This document shows, piece by piece, positions 9,001 through 16,389 of a stretch of 32,481 nucleotides of DNA (within the stretch, counting starts at the first letter, position 1; every line of letters begins with the position of its first letter). The stretch covers positions 1-32,481 of the forward strand of contig JAGYJT010000033.1 in assembly GCA_018401955.1 (NCBI GenBank), in the 5' to 3' direction. The notes under the pieces are model-generated. The model made no database searches. It had not been told where the DNA came from and saw nothing but the letters and a program-made list of their open reading frames with translations. The translations under genes were made by a program, and so were the position numbers. The DNA is from Chitinophagales bacterium. Lineage in GTDB: Bacteria; Bacteroidota; Bacteroidia; Chitinophagales; CAIOSU01.

Positions 9001-9407
9001 ATAACCAAGGCGTATTGTTCCCTAGCATGAGCACTAGCCAGCGCGATAACATTGCCAGCCCAGCAAACGGTTTGATGATTTACAATACCGATTGTAACAA
9101 GTTCAATTTCTTTAACGGCGTGGTATGGAACGAGATGGCAGCCGTTGCGCCACCAGCGCAACCGGGCTTAATCAACAGCCCTACTACTATGTGCCCTGGC
9201 CAAACGCAGGCATTCTTGATTGACCCTGTAGCTGGTGCCAGCACTTATGTATGGACGGTGCCTGCAGGTTGGAGCTACACGGTTATTACCTCTAACATTA
9301 TCAACGTAACGGCAGGTGCTAACCCAGGCGATGTATGTGTAACAGCCATCAACGGTTGCTTAACCAGCTTGTCGCGCTGTAAGTCGATTGCTATTACTTG
9401 TCCTTGA
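6033..9407 (+). CDS. Large secreted collagen-like protein
   Basis: The frame opens at 5967, but the ATG at 6033 gives a signal peptide ([23 protein letters not shown]); the product is 1124 residues. Residues 24-135 form the Bacteroidota-typical head ([16 protein letters not shown]...QAVPYAM). Residues ~183-220 carry a fibre-like [19 protein letters not shown] motif. Residues ~350-465 hold about three copies of a ~37-residue [11 protein letters not shown] unit. Residues 467-938 are about 155 nearly unbroken Gly-X-Y triplets, rich in GAT, GPQ, GIQ and GPT. There are two small register slips: a two-residue GI step and one extra Gly in GPAGGPQ. A GIGT...NGLMIYNTD cap follows, then a Cys-containing PKD-like end from ~1042. 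It is inferred to form an extracellular trimeric stalk, as bacterial collagens do; no sorting tail is evident. Confidence 0.9.
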   Translation: MRTLINLGLLVVLLFGAITTYAQAPQGIRYQAVARDLSGSVMMDQDIRIRITITDQFDQAVFYAEVHTLQTNQHGLFSLSIGQGDVVAGDFTNIPWAEGAKWLKVEMDPKGGGNFVLVNSSELQAVPYAMFSLKSGETLSGDNDSTNEKINQLYFDTLTRELVVVEGDSTYRTIIPVMAGGNAGVTQLNDLTDVNATPTAGQVLKWTGSSWVAANDDLGTPTLNLMGSDLSITNGNTISLANLLDNTDDQQLVFDPLSKVLRLEDGGFADLSVLASNDAVTGLLFDPATKVLTVNAENDTFSVSLAALAGGAAAQPDTITMAFDAATKNLTLTHNSVPQVVNLGSLINYSDTSATNELITGANLTGNTLNIIDAGGTHQVNLTSLVNDADADPTNELIHSAVLTGSILQITDAGGTKNIDLASLINDADASATNELITNMQIVGTNLQFTEGGINHIVDLSGLSVAGVQGPAGPMGPAGSAGAPGPQGLQGPTGATGAVGATGATGAAGAAGATGAQGPQGIQGLTGLTGATGATGATGATGPQGLQGNDGPQGLPGIQGVTGATGPTGATGATGATGIGLIGPTGPQGPTGPAGGPQGPQGPTGPTGNDGVAGPAGPQGPAGATGATGATGIQGLTGATGATGNTGATGPQGLQGPTGATGATGAQGVAGLQGVQGIAGPTGATGATGIQGLTGATGATGATGATGLQGPQGVQGIAGATGATGATGNTGATGPQGLQGIQGVTGATGATGSQGLTGPQGLQGNAGPQGPTGATGPTGATGALGNTGATGPQGPQGIQGIAGNTGPTGLTGPQGLQGIQGIQGPTGATGAAGATGALGNTGATGPQGPQGIQGIAGNTGPTGLTGPQGLQGIQGIQGPTGATGIQGLTGATGATGATGATGATGAQGVQGIQGNTGPQGIQGIVGPTGSTGATGATGDVGIPPVGLDGQTLRHNGTEWVASSQVYNTGTQVGIGTSTIDPSAVLQIQGNNQGVLFPSMSTSQRDNIASPANGLMIYNTDCNKFNFFNGVVWNEMAAVAPPAQPGLINSPTTMCPGQTQAFLIDPVAGASTYVWTVPAGWSYTVITSNIINVTAGANPGDVCVTAINGCLTSLSRCKSIAITCP
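8376..8699 (+). repeat. Two tandem 162-bp units in the collagen-like coding region
   Basis: The unit beginning GGTGCATTGGGTAATACTGG at 8376 recurs 162 bases (54 codons) later at 8538. The first 49 residues of the two units are identical, while the DNA differs at roughly ten silent third positions. The copies part at the end (AAGAT against IQGLT). This records an in-frame duplication followed by silent divergence. Confidence 0.9.
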
Positions 9408-9423
9408 TTTAGGCTGGAGACAC

Positions 9424-9476
9424 AAGACATCTCGCCTGAGGCGAGACAGGCTAAGACACAAGACACAAGATGTCTT
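9424..9476. repeat. Inverted repeat with inner palindrome after the collagen-like gene
   Basis: AAGACATCT (9424-9432) pairs with AGATGTCTT (9468-9476). Inside lies the palindrome CTCGCCTGAGGCGAG (9431-9445) and short AGACACA direct repeats. A one-base variant of the inner palindrome occurs at 18702-18716, so this is likely a small dispersed element. Confidence 0.6.
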
Positions 9477-9495
9477 TATATGTTTTAAAACAAAC

Positions 9496-9532
9496 AACCC
9501 GCCCTGCGGCCTTAAATGGTGCAGGGCGGGTT
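9496..9532 (+). terminator. Rho-independent terminator of the collagen-like gene
   Basis: A perfect 12-bp GC-rich stem (AACCCGCCCTGC with GCAGGGCGGGTT) closes a 13-base loop and is followed by TGTTTTTG. It lies ~90 bases after the stop codon. Confidence 0.85.
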
Positions 9533-9562
9533 TGTTTTTGGGGGTTTGGCTGCCGCGTGTAA

Positions 9563-9643
9563 AGTGGTCTGACCAATACTTACAATATTGCGCTGCAATG
9601 AATGGTTAAGAAAGGGTGTTGAATATCCCTTGGTCCGACCACT
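9563..9643. repeat. ~80-bp palindrome-bounded element, copy A
   Basis: The ends AGTGGTCTGACCAA (9563-9576) and TTGGTCCGACCACT (9630-9643) are inverted repeats with one mismatch at the central base. Each end is itself a quasi-palindrome of the form TGGTC-N-GACCA. Confidence 0.65.
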
Positions 9644-9669
9644 AAAATGTTGCACCATGTTACGTTTTA

Positions 9670-9748
9670 TTGGTCAGACGAAGGGGCACTTTGGGGCTAG
9701 CCTGCAATAGGTAATATGCTTCTCTAACCAATGTATTCGTCGGACCAA
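9670..9748. repeat. ~80-bp palindrome-bounded element, copy B
   Basis: TTGGTCAGACGAA (9670-9682) pairs with TTCGTCGGACCAA (9736-9748), 12 of 13 bases. The length (79 bp) is close to copies A and D. Confidence 0.65.
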
Positions 9749-9766
9749 GTGTTGCGGTTACAAACT

Positions 9767-9849
9767 ACGGTCTTCCCCAACGGGGATATATATTTATAGC
9801 ATGGGGCACCGCCCTATGTACGTATTAACCAACGTATTCGTCGGACCAA
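9767..9849. repeat. ~80-bp palindrome-bounded element, copy C (left end decayed)
   Basis: The right end TTCGTCGGACCAA (9837-9849) is identical to that of copy B. Flanking bases are also shared: AACCAA(C/T)GTA before and GTGTTGCG after. At the expected left position only GGTC survives near 9769. The second boundary is inferred. Confidence 0.45.
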
Positions 9850-9907
9850 GTGTTGCGTGCAAAGACCTCATACAAATCATTTGGGGGCATAAGCCCATGC
9901 TTTATAA

Positions 9908-9980
9908 TGTCACCTTTTTATGATTTTTATGTCAGAATAATCTCATAAAATTGTGACAAAAAATAATTAAAAAGGTGACA
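9908..9980. repeat. 73-bp element with 13-bp perfect inverted ends
   Basis: TGTCACCTTTTTA (9908-9920) is the exact reverse complement of TAAAAAGGTGACA (9968-9980). The AT-rich interior has further partial symmetry (TTTATGTCAGAA against CTCATAAAATTG). It resembles a MITE-like palindrome. It lies just beyond the asnS terminator. Confidence 0.6.
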
Positions 9981-10006
9981 AAAGGTCCCTTACAAAAAAC
10001 AAAAAA

Positions 10007-10030
10007 AACCGAGGCTGTTGGGCCTCGGTT
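10007..10030 (-). terminator. Rho-independent terminator of asnS
   Basis: On the minus strand, AACCGAGGC pairs with GCCTCGGTT around a 6-base loop and runs into a T-tract (eight A on the plus strand). It sits about 30 bases past the asnS stop codon. Confidence 0.85.
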
Positions 10031-10058
10031 TCGTTGAAAAGTTATATTCAAACCAATA

Positions 10059-11579
10059 TCACGGCAGCAACCTGCCATACATCCTAGGGAACGGAATGGT
10101 TTCGCGAACGTGCGGTAAGCCACATAGGTAGGCCACCATACGCTCTAAGCCCAAGCCGAAGCCAGAGTGCGGCACGGAGCCGTAGCGGCGCAAATCCAAG
10201 TACCATTCAAACACGCTCATCGGTAGTTCGTGTTTGTGTATTTGCTCTATTAGGTAGTTCAGGTCGGTTTCACGCTCGCCGCCACCTACAATCTCACCGT
10301 AGCCTTCAGGGGCCAACAAATCAACACCTTTCACATAGTCAGGGTTGGTTTCGTCGGTTTTCATATAAAAGGCCTTAATGGCTTTCGGCCAGCGGTACAC
10401 CATTATCGGCGTATCGAATAGGCGGGTAAGCACGGTTTCGTCGCTACCACCAAAATCGTCGCCCGGTACAAAGTTCTTAGCACTCTCTAACCAGCCCGGT
10501 ATGTTTTCGGCCTTTTCTTGTAGGTCTTTGTTTTCGGCCTTCAAGTTGGCAATCTTGTTCATGGTAAAGTTAATCACCCCCTTCTTCATGCCACCTTTCG
10601 CTATGTCGGCTTCACGGGTTTTTATCTCCTCTTCGTTGGCGGCAATTTGGGCTTTAATCTGCCTCAAATCCTCCTCCAATACATCAATAGAGCGTTTACC
10701 GTTTACCAACTTTTCGCCTTTGATAATGGCCACGGCCTCATCGTAAGGTAAGCGGGTAAAGGTAGCGTTGGCTTTCTCTAGGTTCTCAATGTTTCGGCCA
10801 ATAATCTCCAACTCGTTGCGGCAATCCTTCAACACTGTAGAAATTAAGTGTTGCACAAATTCCTCAATCACATCCATGTCTTGGTCCAGGTCGCAAAACA
10901 TCATTTCCGGCTCAATCATCCAAAACTCCGACAAGTGGCGGCGGGTTTTTGATTTCTCTGCACGGAAAGTAGGGCCAAACGTGTATATCTTGTTTTGGGC
11001 AAAGGCCATCGCTTCGCCATAAAGCTGTCCGCTTTGGCTTAGGTAGGCTGGGTCGCCATAAAAGTCGGTTTCAAACAAGGTGCTCGTGCCTTCGCTAGCG
11101 TTGCCCGTAAATATTGGCGCATCCATCAACACAAAATCGCGGTCTTGAAAAAACTGGTGGATGGCATATATTACCTTGTTACGCACACGCATAATGGCCC
11201 ACTGGCGCTTGCTGCGCAGCCACAGGTGGCGTTGGTCCATCAAAAAGTCAACACCGTGCTCTTTTGGGGTAATCGGGAAGTCTTCACTTTCGCCTATTAC
11301 TTCCAGGCTTTCAACCTGTAGCTCGTAGCCGCCCAATTGGCGCTCATCCTTAACTACGGTACCGGTAAGGGTTATAGAACCCTCTTGGCCCAAGCGTTTG
11401 GCAGCTTCAAAAGCCTCATCGCCCACTACCTCTTGATTGATAACGCACTGGCAAAAGCCAGTACCGTCTCGCAATACAATAAACACCAACCCCTTGCTGT
11501 CGCGTGAGTTGCTCACCCAACCTTGCAGGGTTGCCTTTTGGCCTTCGGCGGCCGCCAACTTATTTATAAATGTCTTCAT
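10059..11579 (-). CDS. asnS: Asparaginyl-tRNA synthetase
   Basis: AsnS charges tRNA-Asn with asparagine, using ATP, in the cytoplasm. The 506-residue protein has an N-terminal OB-fold anticodon-binding domain (GWVSNSRDSKGLVFIVLRDG, about 18-115). A class II catalytic core follows, with motif 2 FRAEKSKTRRHLSEFWMIEPE-type residues near 205-225 and motif 3 GFGLGLERM near 475-485; the protein ends RMYGRLLP. It is longer than the roughly 460-470 residues typical of the family. The excess is a highly charged, coiled-coil-like insertion at about 290-365 (EEDLRQIKAQIAANEEEI and following). This appears to be a lineage-type insertion and does not interrupt the catalytic motifs. The gene has its own terminator and is transcribed divergently from rpoN. 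Confidence 0.97.
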   Translation of the reverse strand: MKTFINKLAAAEGQKATLQGWVSNSRDSKGLVFIVLRDGTGFCQCVINQEVVGDEAFEAAKRLGQEGSITLTGTVVKDERQLGGYELQVESLEVIGESEDFPITPKEHGVDFLMDQRHLWLRSKRQWAIMRVRNKVIYAIHQFFQDRDFVLMDAPIFTGNASEGTSTLFETDFYGDPAYLSQSGQLYGEAMAFAQNKIYTFGPTFRAEKSKTRRHLSEFWMIEPEMMFCDLDQDMDVIEEFVQHLISTVLKDCRNELEIIGRNIENLEKANATFTRLPYDEAVAIIKGEKLVNGKRSIDVLEEDLRQIKAQIAANEEEIKTREADIAKGGMKKGVINFTMNKIANLKAENKDLQEKAENIPGWLESAKNFVPGDDFGGSDETVLTRLFDTPIMVYRWPKAIKAFYMKTDETNPDYVKGVDLLAPEGYGEIVGGGERETDLNYLIEQIHKHELPMSVFEWYLDLRRYGSVPHSGFGLGLERMVAYLCGLPHVRETIPFPRMYGRLLP

Positions 11580-11841
11580 TGAGCCTTAGCTACTATGGTT
11601 TGTTTCAAAATGATTTGCTAAATTAATACTAATTTTGACCGAACACGAGGGTGTAGATATGAAATAGGAAATGAGCAATGCGAAACGGGCATAAATAGTA
11701 CACCGCCCGGCCAGCATTACTCCCAAGTTTAGCACAAACCAGCGCATATATGGACCAATTTGGTACGAAATATGCAAAGGGCAAACAAACGAGGCCGATT
11801 TTCACGTCTCATATCTATTATCTGTTATTTGGACACACACT

Positions 11842-13335
11842 ATGCTAAACCAGAACCTCAGCCAAAAGCTACTACAAAAGCTATCGCCCCAGCAGATTCA
11901 GCTAATGAAACTGTTGCAGGTGCCTACTGCCCAACTGGAGCAGCGCATAAAAGAGGAGCTAGAAATAAACCCCGCACTGGAAGAGCCCGGTACGCTGGAA
12001 GATAGCGAGTACGAAGACCCTACCGATGAGGATGCCCAAGAAAAAGAGGAAGAGCGGGAGAAGGCCACCGAAGAGGATGGGGTAGAGAAGGATAGCCTGG
12101 AGGAGATTGATTTTTCTGACTATTATGATGATGACGAAATAGCTTCGTACAAGCTGAAGGATAACAACTACCCCGACCCCGACGAAGAGCGCACCCTGCC
12201 GGTGGCTATGCAAAACACCTTTCATGAGTTCTTGGAAACTCAGTTGGGCCTTTTGGCATTGGATGAAAGGGAACATAAAATTGCCGACCAGTTAATTGGT
12301 AGCATTGATGATGATGGCTACTTGCGCCGCGAGCTGGATGCTGTGTGCGATGATATGGCATTTGCGCAAAACGTAATGACGGACGAAGACGAGGTGGAGC
12401 GCATACTAATGCAGGTGCAAACCTTTGACCCACCAGGGGTAGGTGCCCGCGATTTGCAAGAGTGCCTGTTGATACAATTGCGCCGCCACGAGCACCAAGA
12501 TGAAAATACCGAACTGGCTACCCGCATACTTACGGAGCAGTTTGAGCCTTTTACCAAAAAACACTACGAAAAGCTCGAAAAGTCTTTGGACATTACCCAA
12601 GACCAGCTAAAGAGCGCCATTGATGTTATTGTAAAGCTTAACCCAAAGCCGGGTAGCGCCTACGGTGGCAGTAGCAACAATGAGCAGTACCTTACGCCCG
12701 ACTTTTTTATTACGAATACCAATGGCGAGCTGCAATTAACGCTTAACTCGCGCAATGCACCGGAGCTGAAGGTGAGCCGCAACTTTAAAGAGATGCTGCA
12801 AACCTACGACCAGAGCAAAACCAAAACCAAGGAGCAGAAGGACGCCGTATTGTTCATCAAGCAAAAAATTGACAGTGCCAAGTGGTTTATTGATGCCATA
12901 CAGCAGCGTCAACAAACGCTGATGAAGAGCATGCGCACCATTTTGGAGTATCAGTATGATTTCTTCCTTACGGGCGACGAGACTACCATGCGCCCTATGA
13001 TATTGAAAGATATAGCGGAGCGCACCAACCTAGATATAAGTACCATTAGCCGTGTGGCGAATAGCAAATATGTGCAAACCGAGTTTGGAACCTTTCCTTT
13101 GAAATACTTCTTTAGTGAGAGCTTGCAAACCGATAGCGGCGAAGAAGTATCAACGCGTGAGGTGAAGAGCATATTGAACGACTTGATAAGCAAGGAAGAT
13201 AAACGCCGCCCACTAAGCGACCAAAAGCTAATGGAGTACCTCAACAAAAAAGGCTACAACATTGCCCGCCGAACCGTGGCCAAATACCGCGAGCAACTGA
13301 ACATATCAGTAGCGCGCTTACGCAAAGAGTTATGA
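11842..13335 (+). CDS. rpoN: RNA polymerase sigma-54 factor
   Basis: Sigma-54 directs RNA polymerase to -24/-12 promoters and needs an activator ATPase for open-complex formation. All three regions are visible in the 497-residue protein. The glutamine- and leucine-rich region I (QNLSQKLLQKLSPQQIQLMK, from residue 3) binds activators. A very acidic region II lies around 50-105 (EDAQEKEEEREKATEEDG). The core-binding and DNA-binding regions follow, with an HTH near 370-395 (ERTNLDISTISRVANSKY) and the RpoN box ARRTVAKYRE at 475-484. No activator gene lies in this window. The stop overlaps the next gene's start by four bases (ATGA at 13332), so the two are translationally coupled. Confidence 0.97.
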   Translation: MLNQNLSQKLLQKLSPQQIQLMKLLQVPTAQLEQRIKEELEINPALEEPGTLEDSEYEDPTDEDAQEKEEEREKATEEDGVEKDSLEEIDFSDYYDDDEIASYKLKDNNYPDPDEERTLPVAMQNTFHEFLETQLGLLALDEREHKIADQLIGSIDDDGYLRRELDAVCDDMAFAQNVMTDEDEVERILMQVQTFDPPGVGARDLQECLLIQLRRHEHQDENTELATRILTEQFEPFTKKHYEKLEKSLDITQDQLKSAIDVIVKLNPKPGSAYGGSSNNEQYLTPDFFITNTNGELQLTLNSRNAPELKVSRNFKEMLQTYDQSKTKTKEQKDAVLFIKQKIDSAKWFIDAIQQRQQTLMKSMRTILEYQYDFFLTGDETTMRPMILKDIAERTNLDISTISRVANSKYVQTEFGTFPLKYFFSESLQTDSGEEVSTREVKSILNDLISKEDKRRPLSDQKLMEYLNKKGYNIARRTVAKYREQLNISVARLRKEL

Positions 13336-14030
13336 CCGAAGAACCAGTAGACCCGGAAAAGGAAATACAATTTATACCGGAAGAAGAGGTAGTATACGTG
13401 CCTGCAACCGATAGTAGTTTGCTTTGGATATTATCTACCGTGCTATCCTTTGTTTTTCACCCACTGCTGCTGGCAACCTACTCGTTCATTTATGTCGACA
13501 TGTTTTTTCCGTACCAGTTTATGCACCTGGCACCGCAGCAAAAAACACAGCTCATGGCCACCATTGTAACCAATACACTGGTGTTTCCGGTAATTGTGTT
13601 GTTGCTTATGAAGGGCCTTAAAATTGTAAGTTCGTTTGAGCTGCGCACCAACAAAGAGCGCATTTTGCCCTTTATTGCCATCATGCTGTTTTATTTCTGG
13701 ACCTACTTGGTGGTGGAGAAACTGGGTGTAGGGCACTACTTTACCCGCATTGCTTTGGGCGCCAGCCTCGGCATATTTTTAGCCTTTTTCTTAAATGTGT
13801 TTTACAAAATCAGCATCCATGCCGTAGGTATGGGCGCATTTTTAGGCGTTGCCCTAAGCCTCACGTTTATTTCTACTTACAATCTATTGTTTCCACTGTT
13901 GCTGGTATTGCTTATTGTAGGCGCAGTGGGTTCTGCCCGCTTGTTTTTGGGTGCCCACACGCCCCGCGAAGTAATATCGGGCTATATGGTTGGCCTATTG
14001 GGGCAAATGGTCGCGTTTTCCTATTTCTAA
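13332..14030 (+). CDS. PAP2-like integral membrane protein
   Basis: The 232-residue protein has a short cytoplasmic acidic head, then about six hydrophobic segments (roughly 30-55, 75-97, 110-128, 138-158, 165-200, 213-231). The end matches the PAP2/lipid phosphatase superfamily: SIHAVG (His163) resembles the PSGH motif, and ARLFLGAHTPREV supplies the Arg203-x5-His209 of motif 3. The last acidic residue of motif 3 is Glu instead of the usual Asp, and motif 1 is weak, so catalytic activity is uncertain. It would act on a lipid phosphate in the inner membrane if active. It overlaps rpoN by four bases and is probably co-transcribed; the pairing is not an obvious functional link. Confidence 0.75.
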   Translation: MTEEPVDPEKEIQFIPEEEVVYVPATDSSLLWILSTVLSFVFHPLLLATYSFIYVDMFFPYQFMHLAPQQKTQLMATIVTNTLVFPVIVLLLMKGLKIVSSFELRTNKERILPFIAIMLFYFWTYLVVEKLGVGHYFTRIALGASLGIFLAFFLNVFYKISIHAVGMGAFLGVALSLTFISTYNLLFPLLLVLLIVGAVGSARLFLGAHTPREVISGYMVGLLGQMVAFSYF

Positions 14031-14080
14031 ATCTGGCACTGTAATTGAATTAAGCCGGTTGAAGACTAAAAACTAAAGCG

Positions 14081-14602
14081 ATGAAAACAACACTAATATT
14101 ACTTTGTATGGCCATTTTAAGTACGGTTTCGGTATCGGCACAAACTGCTACCAAGAAATCTAAATTGGAGACTCAGGCCCAAAAAGAGGCAGACAAGTTT
14201 GCCGAAATACTTGGCCTTGATGATAAGCAAAAGGAAAAGGTGTACGAGGCCAACCTGGAGTACCGGCAAGAATTGGACCAGCTGGATAAAACCAAACTGA
14301 CCAAAGAGGATAAGTTGGCCAAAAAAGAAGCATTGCGCCAAAAGCAGCTTGAGCACTTGAAAACCGTGTTGAAGCCCGAGCAATATGATAAGGTTTCGAC
14401 TAAATTGGGTGACAAACCTAAAGGGGGTGATAAACCAAAAGGTAACGATAAGCCTAAGGGCGATGACAAACTAAAGGGAAACGAAAAGCCTAAGGATAAG
14501 GTAACCCCAAAGGATAACAAGGGCAAAACAGATAAGGAAGCGCCAAAAGGCAGCATAAACAAGCCTGCTGACAAACCTTCAAAAAACGGCAAAAAAGGCT
14601 AG
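14081..14602 (+). CDS. Small periplasmic DUF4890/Spy-like protein with Lys-Pro-Gly tail
   Basis: The 173-residue product starts with a signal peptide ending VSVSAQ (residue 21). Residues 30-105 are highly charged helices with the pattern LGLDDKQKEKVYEANLEYRQ followed by LKPEQYDKV. This resembles the small Spy/DUF4890-type periplasmic proteins common in Bacteroidota. From about residue 110 the chain becomes low-complexity, with repeated DKPKG(G/N/D) units that would be strongly basic and disordered. It follows the PAP2-like gene by 50 bases and is closed by the terminator at 14628-14659. A chaperone-like or envelope-stress role would be a guess from the fold only. Confidence 0.7.
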   Translation: MKTTLILLCMAILSTVSVSAQTATKKSKLETQAQKEADKFAEILGLDDKQKEKVYEANLEYRQELDQLDKTKLTKEDKLAKKEALRQKQLEHLKTVLKPEQYDKVSTKLGDKPKGGDKPKGNDKPKGDDKLKGNEKPKDKVTPKDNKGKTDKEAPKGSINKPADKPSKNGKKG

Positions 14603-14627
14603 ATAAACCCTAGATAATAGCTTAGGT

Positions 14628-14659
14628 AAACGGCATATACTTCATAGTGTATGCCGTTT
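14628..14659 (+). terminator. Rho-independent terminator
   Basis: AAACGGCATATAC pairs with GTGTATGCCGTTT (one G-T mismatch pair near the loop) around a 6-base loop, followed by GTTTTTGG. It ends the transcript of the small periplasmic protein. Confidence 0.8.
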
Positions 14660-14660
14660 G

Positions 14661-14694
14661 TTTTTGGAGTACCTTGTATCTTTATTACCTTTAA
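14661..14694 (+). promoter_or_regulatory. Promoter of the secreted-protein gene at 14718
   Basis: A -33-like TTTTTG (14661-14666) lies 20 bases before TACCTTTA (14687-14694), which fits TAnnTTTG except for the last base. The spacing agrees with Bacteroidota promoters. The -33 element overlaps the T-tract of the preceding terminator. Confidence 0.4.
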
Positions 14695-14717
14695 TCTTTC
14701 AATAAGCAAAGAAGGTA

Positions 14718-16043
14718 ATGGGCAAATGCGTATTTCTTGTTTTTTGGGTTTGGTTGCTTACCCTAACCACACTGGTTGCCCAACAACAGCCGTTTGTGGG
14801 GCCAAAAATTACTTCGCTGGCGTATGGCAATGCGGCCAAACTGGCCGAGCAGGGCAATCTTACACCGCTCAACTGGTATTTTTTAGCAGATAAAAACGTT
14901 TATCTGCGTGCCATTACCCCGAACCATTTTATGCTACAAGGGTACTACCATGATACTGTGGTAAATGAAGTAGACCGTATAACTTATGATTTTAAAAATG
15001 CTCACATTCAGCAACGATGCGATATTAGGGGCAACTGCGTAGGGGCTACCCATAAGATAATTGAAATGCAAATTATCAGTGTCGACCCAATTTCGGTATT
15101 CAAGTGGGGCGATGATTTGGTGCAAGACAATGAAGTAAATAATGCCGTGTTTGATCTTACTGGCCTGCAAGGTGCCAACTATGGCATTGTAAGTAATACC
15201 ATCACTGCTCATGCCGAGGTGGTGGTAAGCAATAAAGATTCGTTGTTTTTTATTAAAAACAGCTGTGCCAATAGCGCCATGGTGAGCCTTAAGCGCACAT
15301 CGGGTAGTATATTTGATAATGATTTTGCCGCCGAGATAACGGTTGTAATGGACGATGCCAATGTGATTGTATCAGACAATAACCTTAGTGGCGCCGAGAA
15401 AACGTTTGACATTACCGGGGCGCAAGGGCGCTTTGGTGGCAACAACGGTATGGGTAATATTTGGTGCCGAAATTGCGGACCCAATACCACCATATTGAGC
15501 GCTAACTTGTTTGATGGTGCCAGTATAATTGCCGATAGCATGAATGCCCATGTGAATGCCGTGGAGCTGCACCGCGGTAGCGAGCTGCACATGGTGGGCA
15601 GCGATAGTGCTTTTAGTAAGTCGTTTTTAGATTTTACAGCCATTGTGCATGCTGATGGTAATAAAAACCGCTCAGAGTATAACCGTTTTGTGGGTTGCCG
15701 AAACGGATATGGTACCCACTTTTATGTAACCATGACCGCAACCGGATACGTGGGCAACAGTAGCTTTTATAGCTGCGATACCGTAATGCTTGATAGCACT
15801 ACCCAATATAACATGCAGGTGTTTGATAGTAGAAACGTAGACTTAGAAACACTATCTACCCATGAGTTTGAAGTAAAGGGCAAGGTGCTGGTGGATGTAC
15901 AAGACCATCATCTGCGGATAATGAACCTGCGGTCTTTTGCCAATGATGAAGAAGCCATAAAAGGCGGCCTATCGCCTTATAGCTTATATATCAATAGCCA
16001 AACGGGCGCCATTAACATTGTGCAAGCTATTATAGACCCTTAA
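14718..16043 (+). CDS. Secreted protein of unknown function, possibly beta-helical
   Basis: The 441-residue product has a signal peptide (MGKCVFLVFWVWLLTLTTLVAQ). The mature protein is a long run of short strands and asparagine/aspartate turns, for example SGSIFDNDFAAEITVVMDD and ANVIVSDNNLSGAEKTF. Asn-rich turns at roughly 20-25-residue spacing suggest a right-handed beta-helix. A CRNCG pair near residue 255 and other cysteines may form disulfides. No catalytic motif, anchor or sorting domain is seen. It stands alone between a terminator and a 345-base intergenic stretch. The signal peptide is clear; the helix is an inference; function is unknown. Confidence 0.65.
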   Translation: MGKCVFLVFWVWLLTLTTLVAQQQPFVGPKITSLAYGNAAKLAEQGNLTPLNWYFLADKNVYLRAITPNHFMLQGYYHDTVVNEVDRITYDFKNAHIQQRCDIRGNCVGATHKIIEMQIISVDPISVFKWGDDLVQDNEVNNAVFDLTGLQGANYGIVSNTITAHAEVVVSNKDSLFFIKNSCANSAMVSLKRTSGSIFDNDFAAEITVVMDDANVIVSDNNLSGAEKTFDITGAQGRFGGNNGMGNIWCRNCGPNTTILSANLFDGASIIADSMNAHVNAVELHRGSELHMVGSDSAFSKSFLDFTAIVHADGNKNRSEYNRFVGCRNGYGTHFYVTMTATGYVGNSSFYSCDTVMLDSTTQYNMQVFDSRNVDLETLSTHEFEVKGKVLVDVQDHHLRIMNLRSFANDEEAIKGGLSPYSLYINSQTGAINIVQAIIDP

Positions 16044-16159
16044 TGTAGGAGGAGCTATCCGTGTTGCTACTGCCCTTGGTTGAGTATTTGGTAGCGGTAT
16101 ATATCTGGTACAATTGAAATGTCCTATTAACCTGCATTTGCACCGCAATAGTGATTAAA

Positions 16160-16318
16160 CTAGCGCCGATTAGCTTTACTTTTTATCTTTTTTAGCATTC
16201 GGGCAAGTATAAGTTTGTTTATCTCCTTTCTAAAGCCCTGCTCATAGGCATTCCTTTTGGGGGTGCCGAGCTTGCCGAAGTGATTGTCTTGAAGGGTTTC
16301 AAAGCTTATTAGTTTCAT
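16160..16318 (-). pseudogene. Truncated HigA/Xre-type antitoxin remnant (52 residues)
   Basis: A short minus-strand frame begins at an ATG (16316-16318), preceded by a good AAAGGA ribosome site about seven bases upstream, and stops at TAG (16160-16162). The peptide MKLISFETLQDNHFGKLGTP, continuing KRNAYEQGF, matches from memory the segment that precedes the helix-turn-helix in Bacteroidota HigA-like antitoxins (GKxGTPxRxxYExxF). The HTH itself is absent; the frame ends in a basic KKIKSKANRR tail. No HTH is recognisable further downstream and no toxin gene is adjacent. It could instead be a genuine small protein. It is divergent from the DUF6934-type gene, 71 bases away. Confidence 0.4.
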
Positions 16319-16389
16319 TTCGATATCCTTTCTTTTAACTAAAATATTTATTTTGTTCTAGATAGTAATGTTTGTAATAATTTCCGTCG

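Larger units (their letters stand above)
9541..10006. other. Gene-free patch of small palindromic elements
   Basis: No gene is seen. The stretch holds three ~80-bp units bounded by TGGTCnGAC palindromes (9563-9643, 9670-9748 and ~9767-9849) and a 73-bp inverted-repeat element (9908-9980). The open frame over 9932-10123 on the minus strand is a shadow running into asnS. Confidence 0.6.

Noticed and set aside
9555..9580. TGGTCTGACCA read as a single GntR/FadR operator for a nearby gene
   Set aside because: No gene start lies downstream within 2 kb on the plus strand, and the motif recurs as paired ends of ~80-bp units, so a repeat element fits better; the operator idea is kept only as an alternative.
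10378..10746. Plus-strand frame of 122 residues inside asnS
   Set aside because: Antisense shadow of the well-supported asnS gene; no recognisable domain or start signals.
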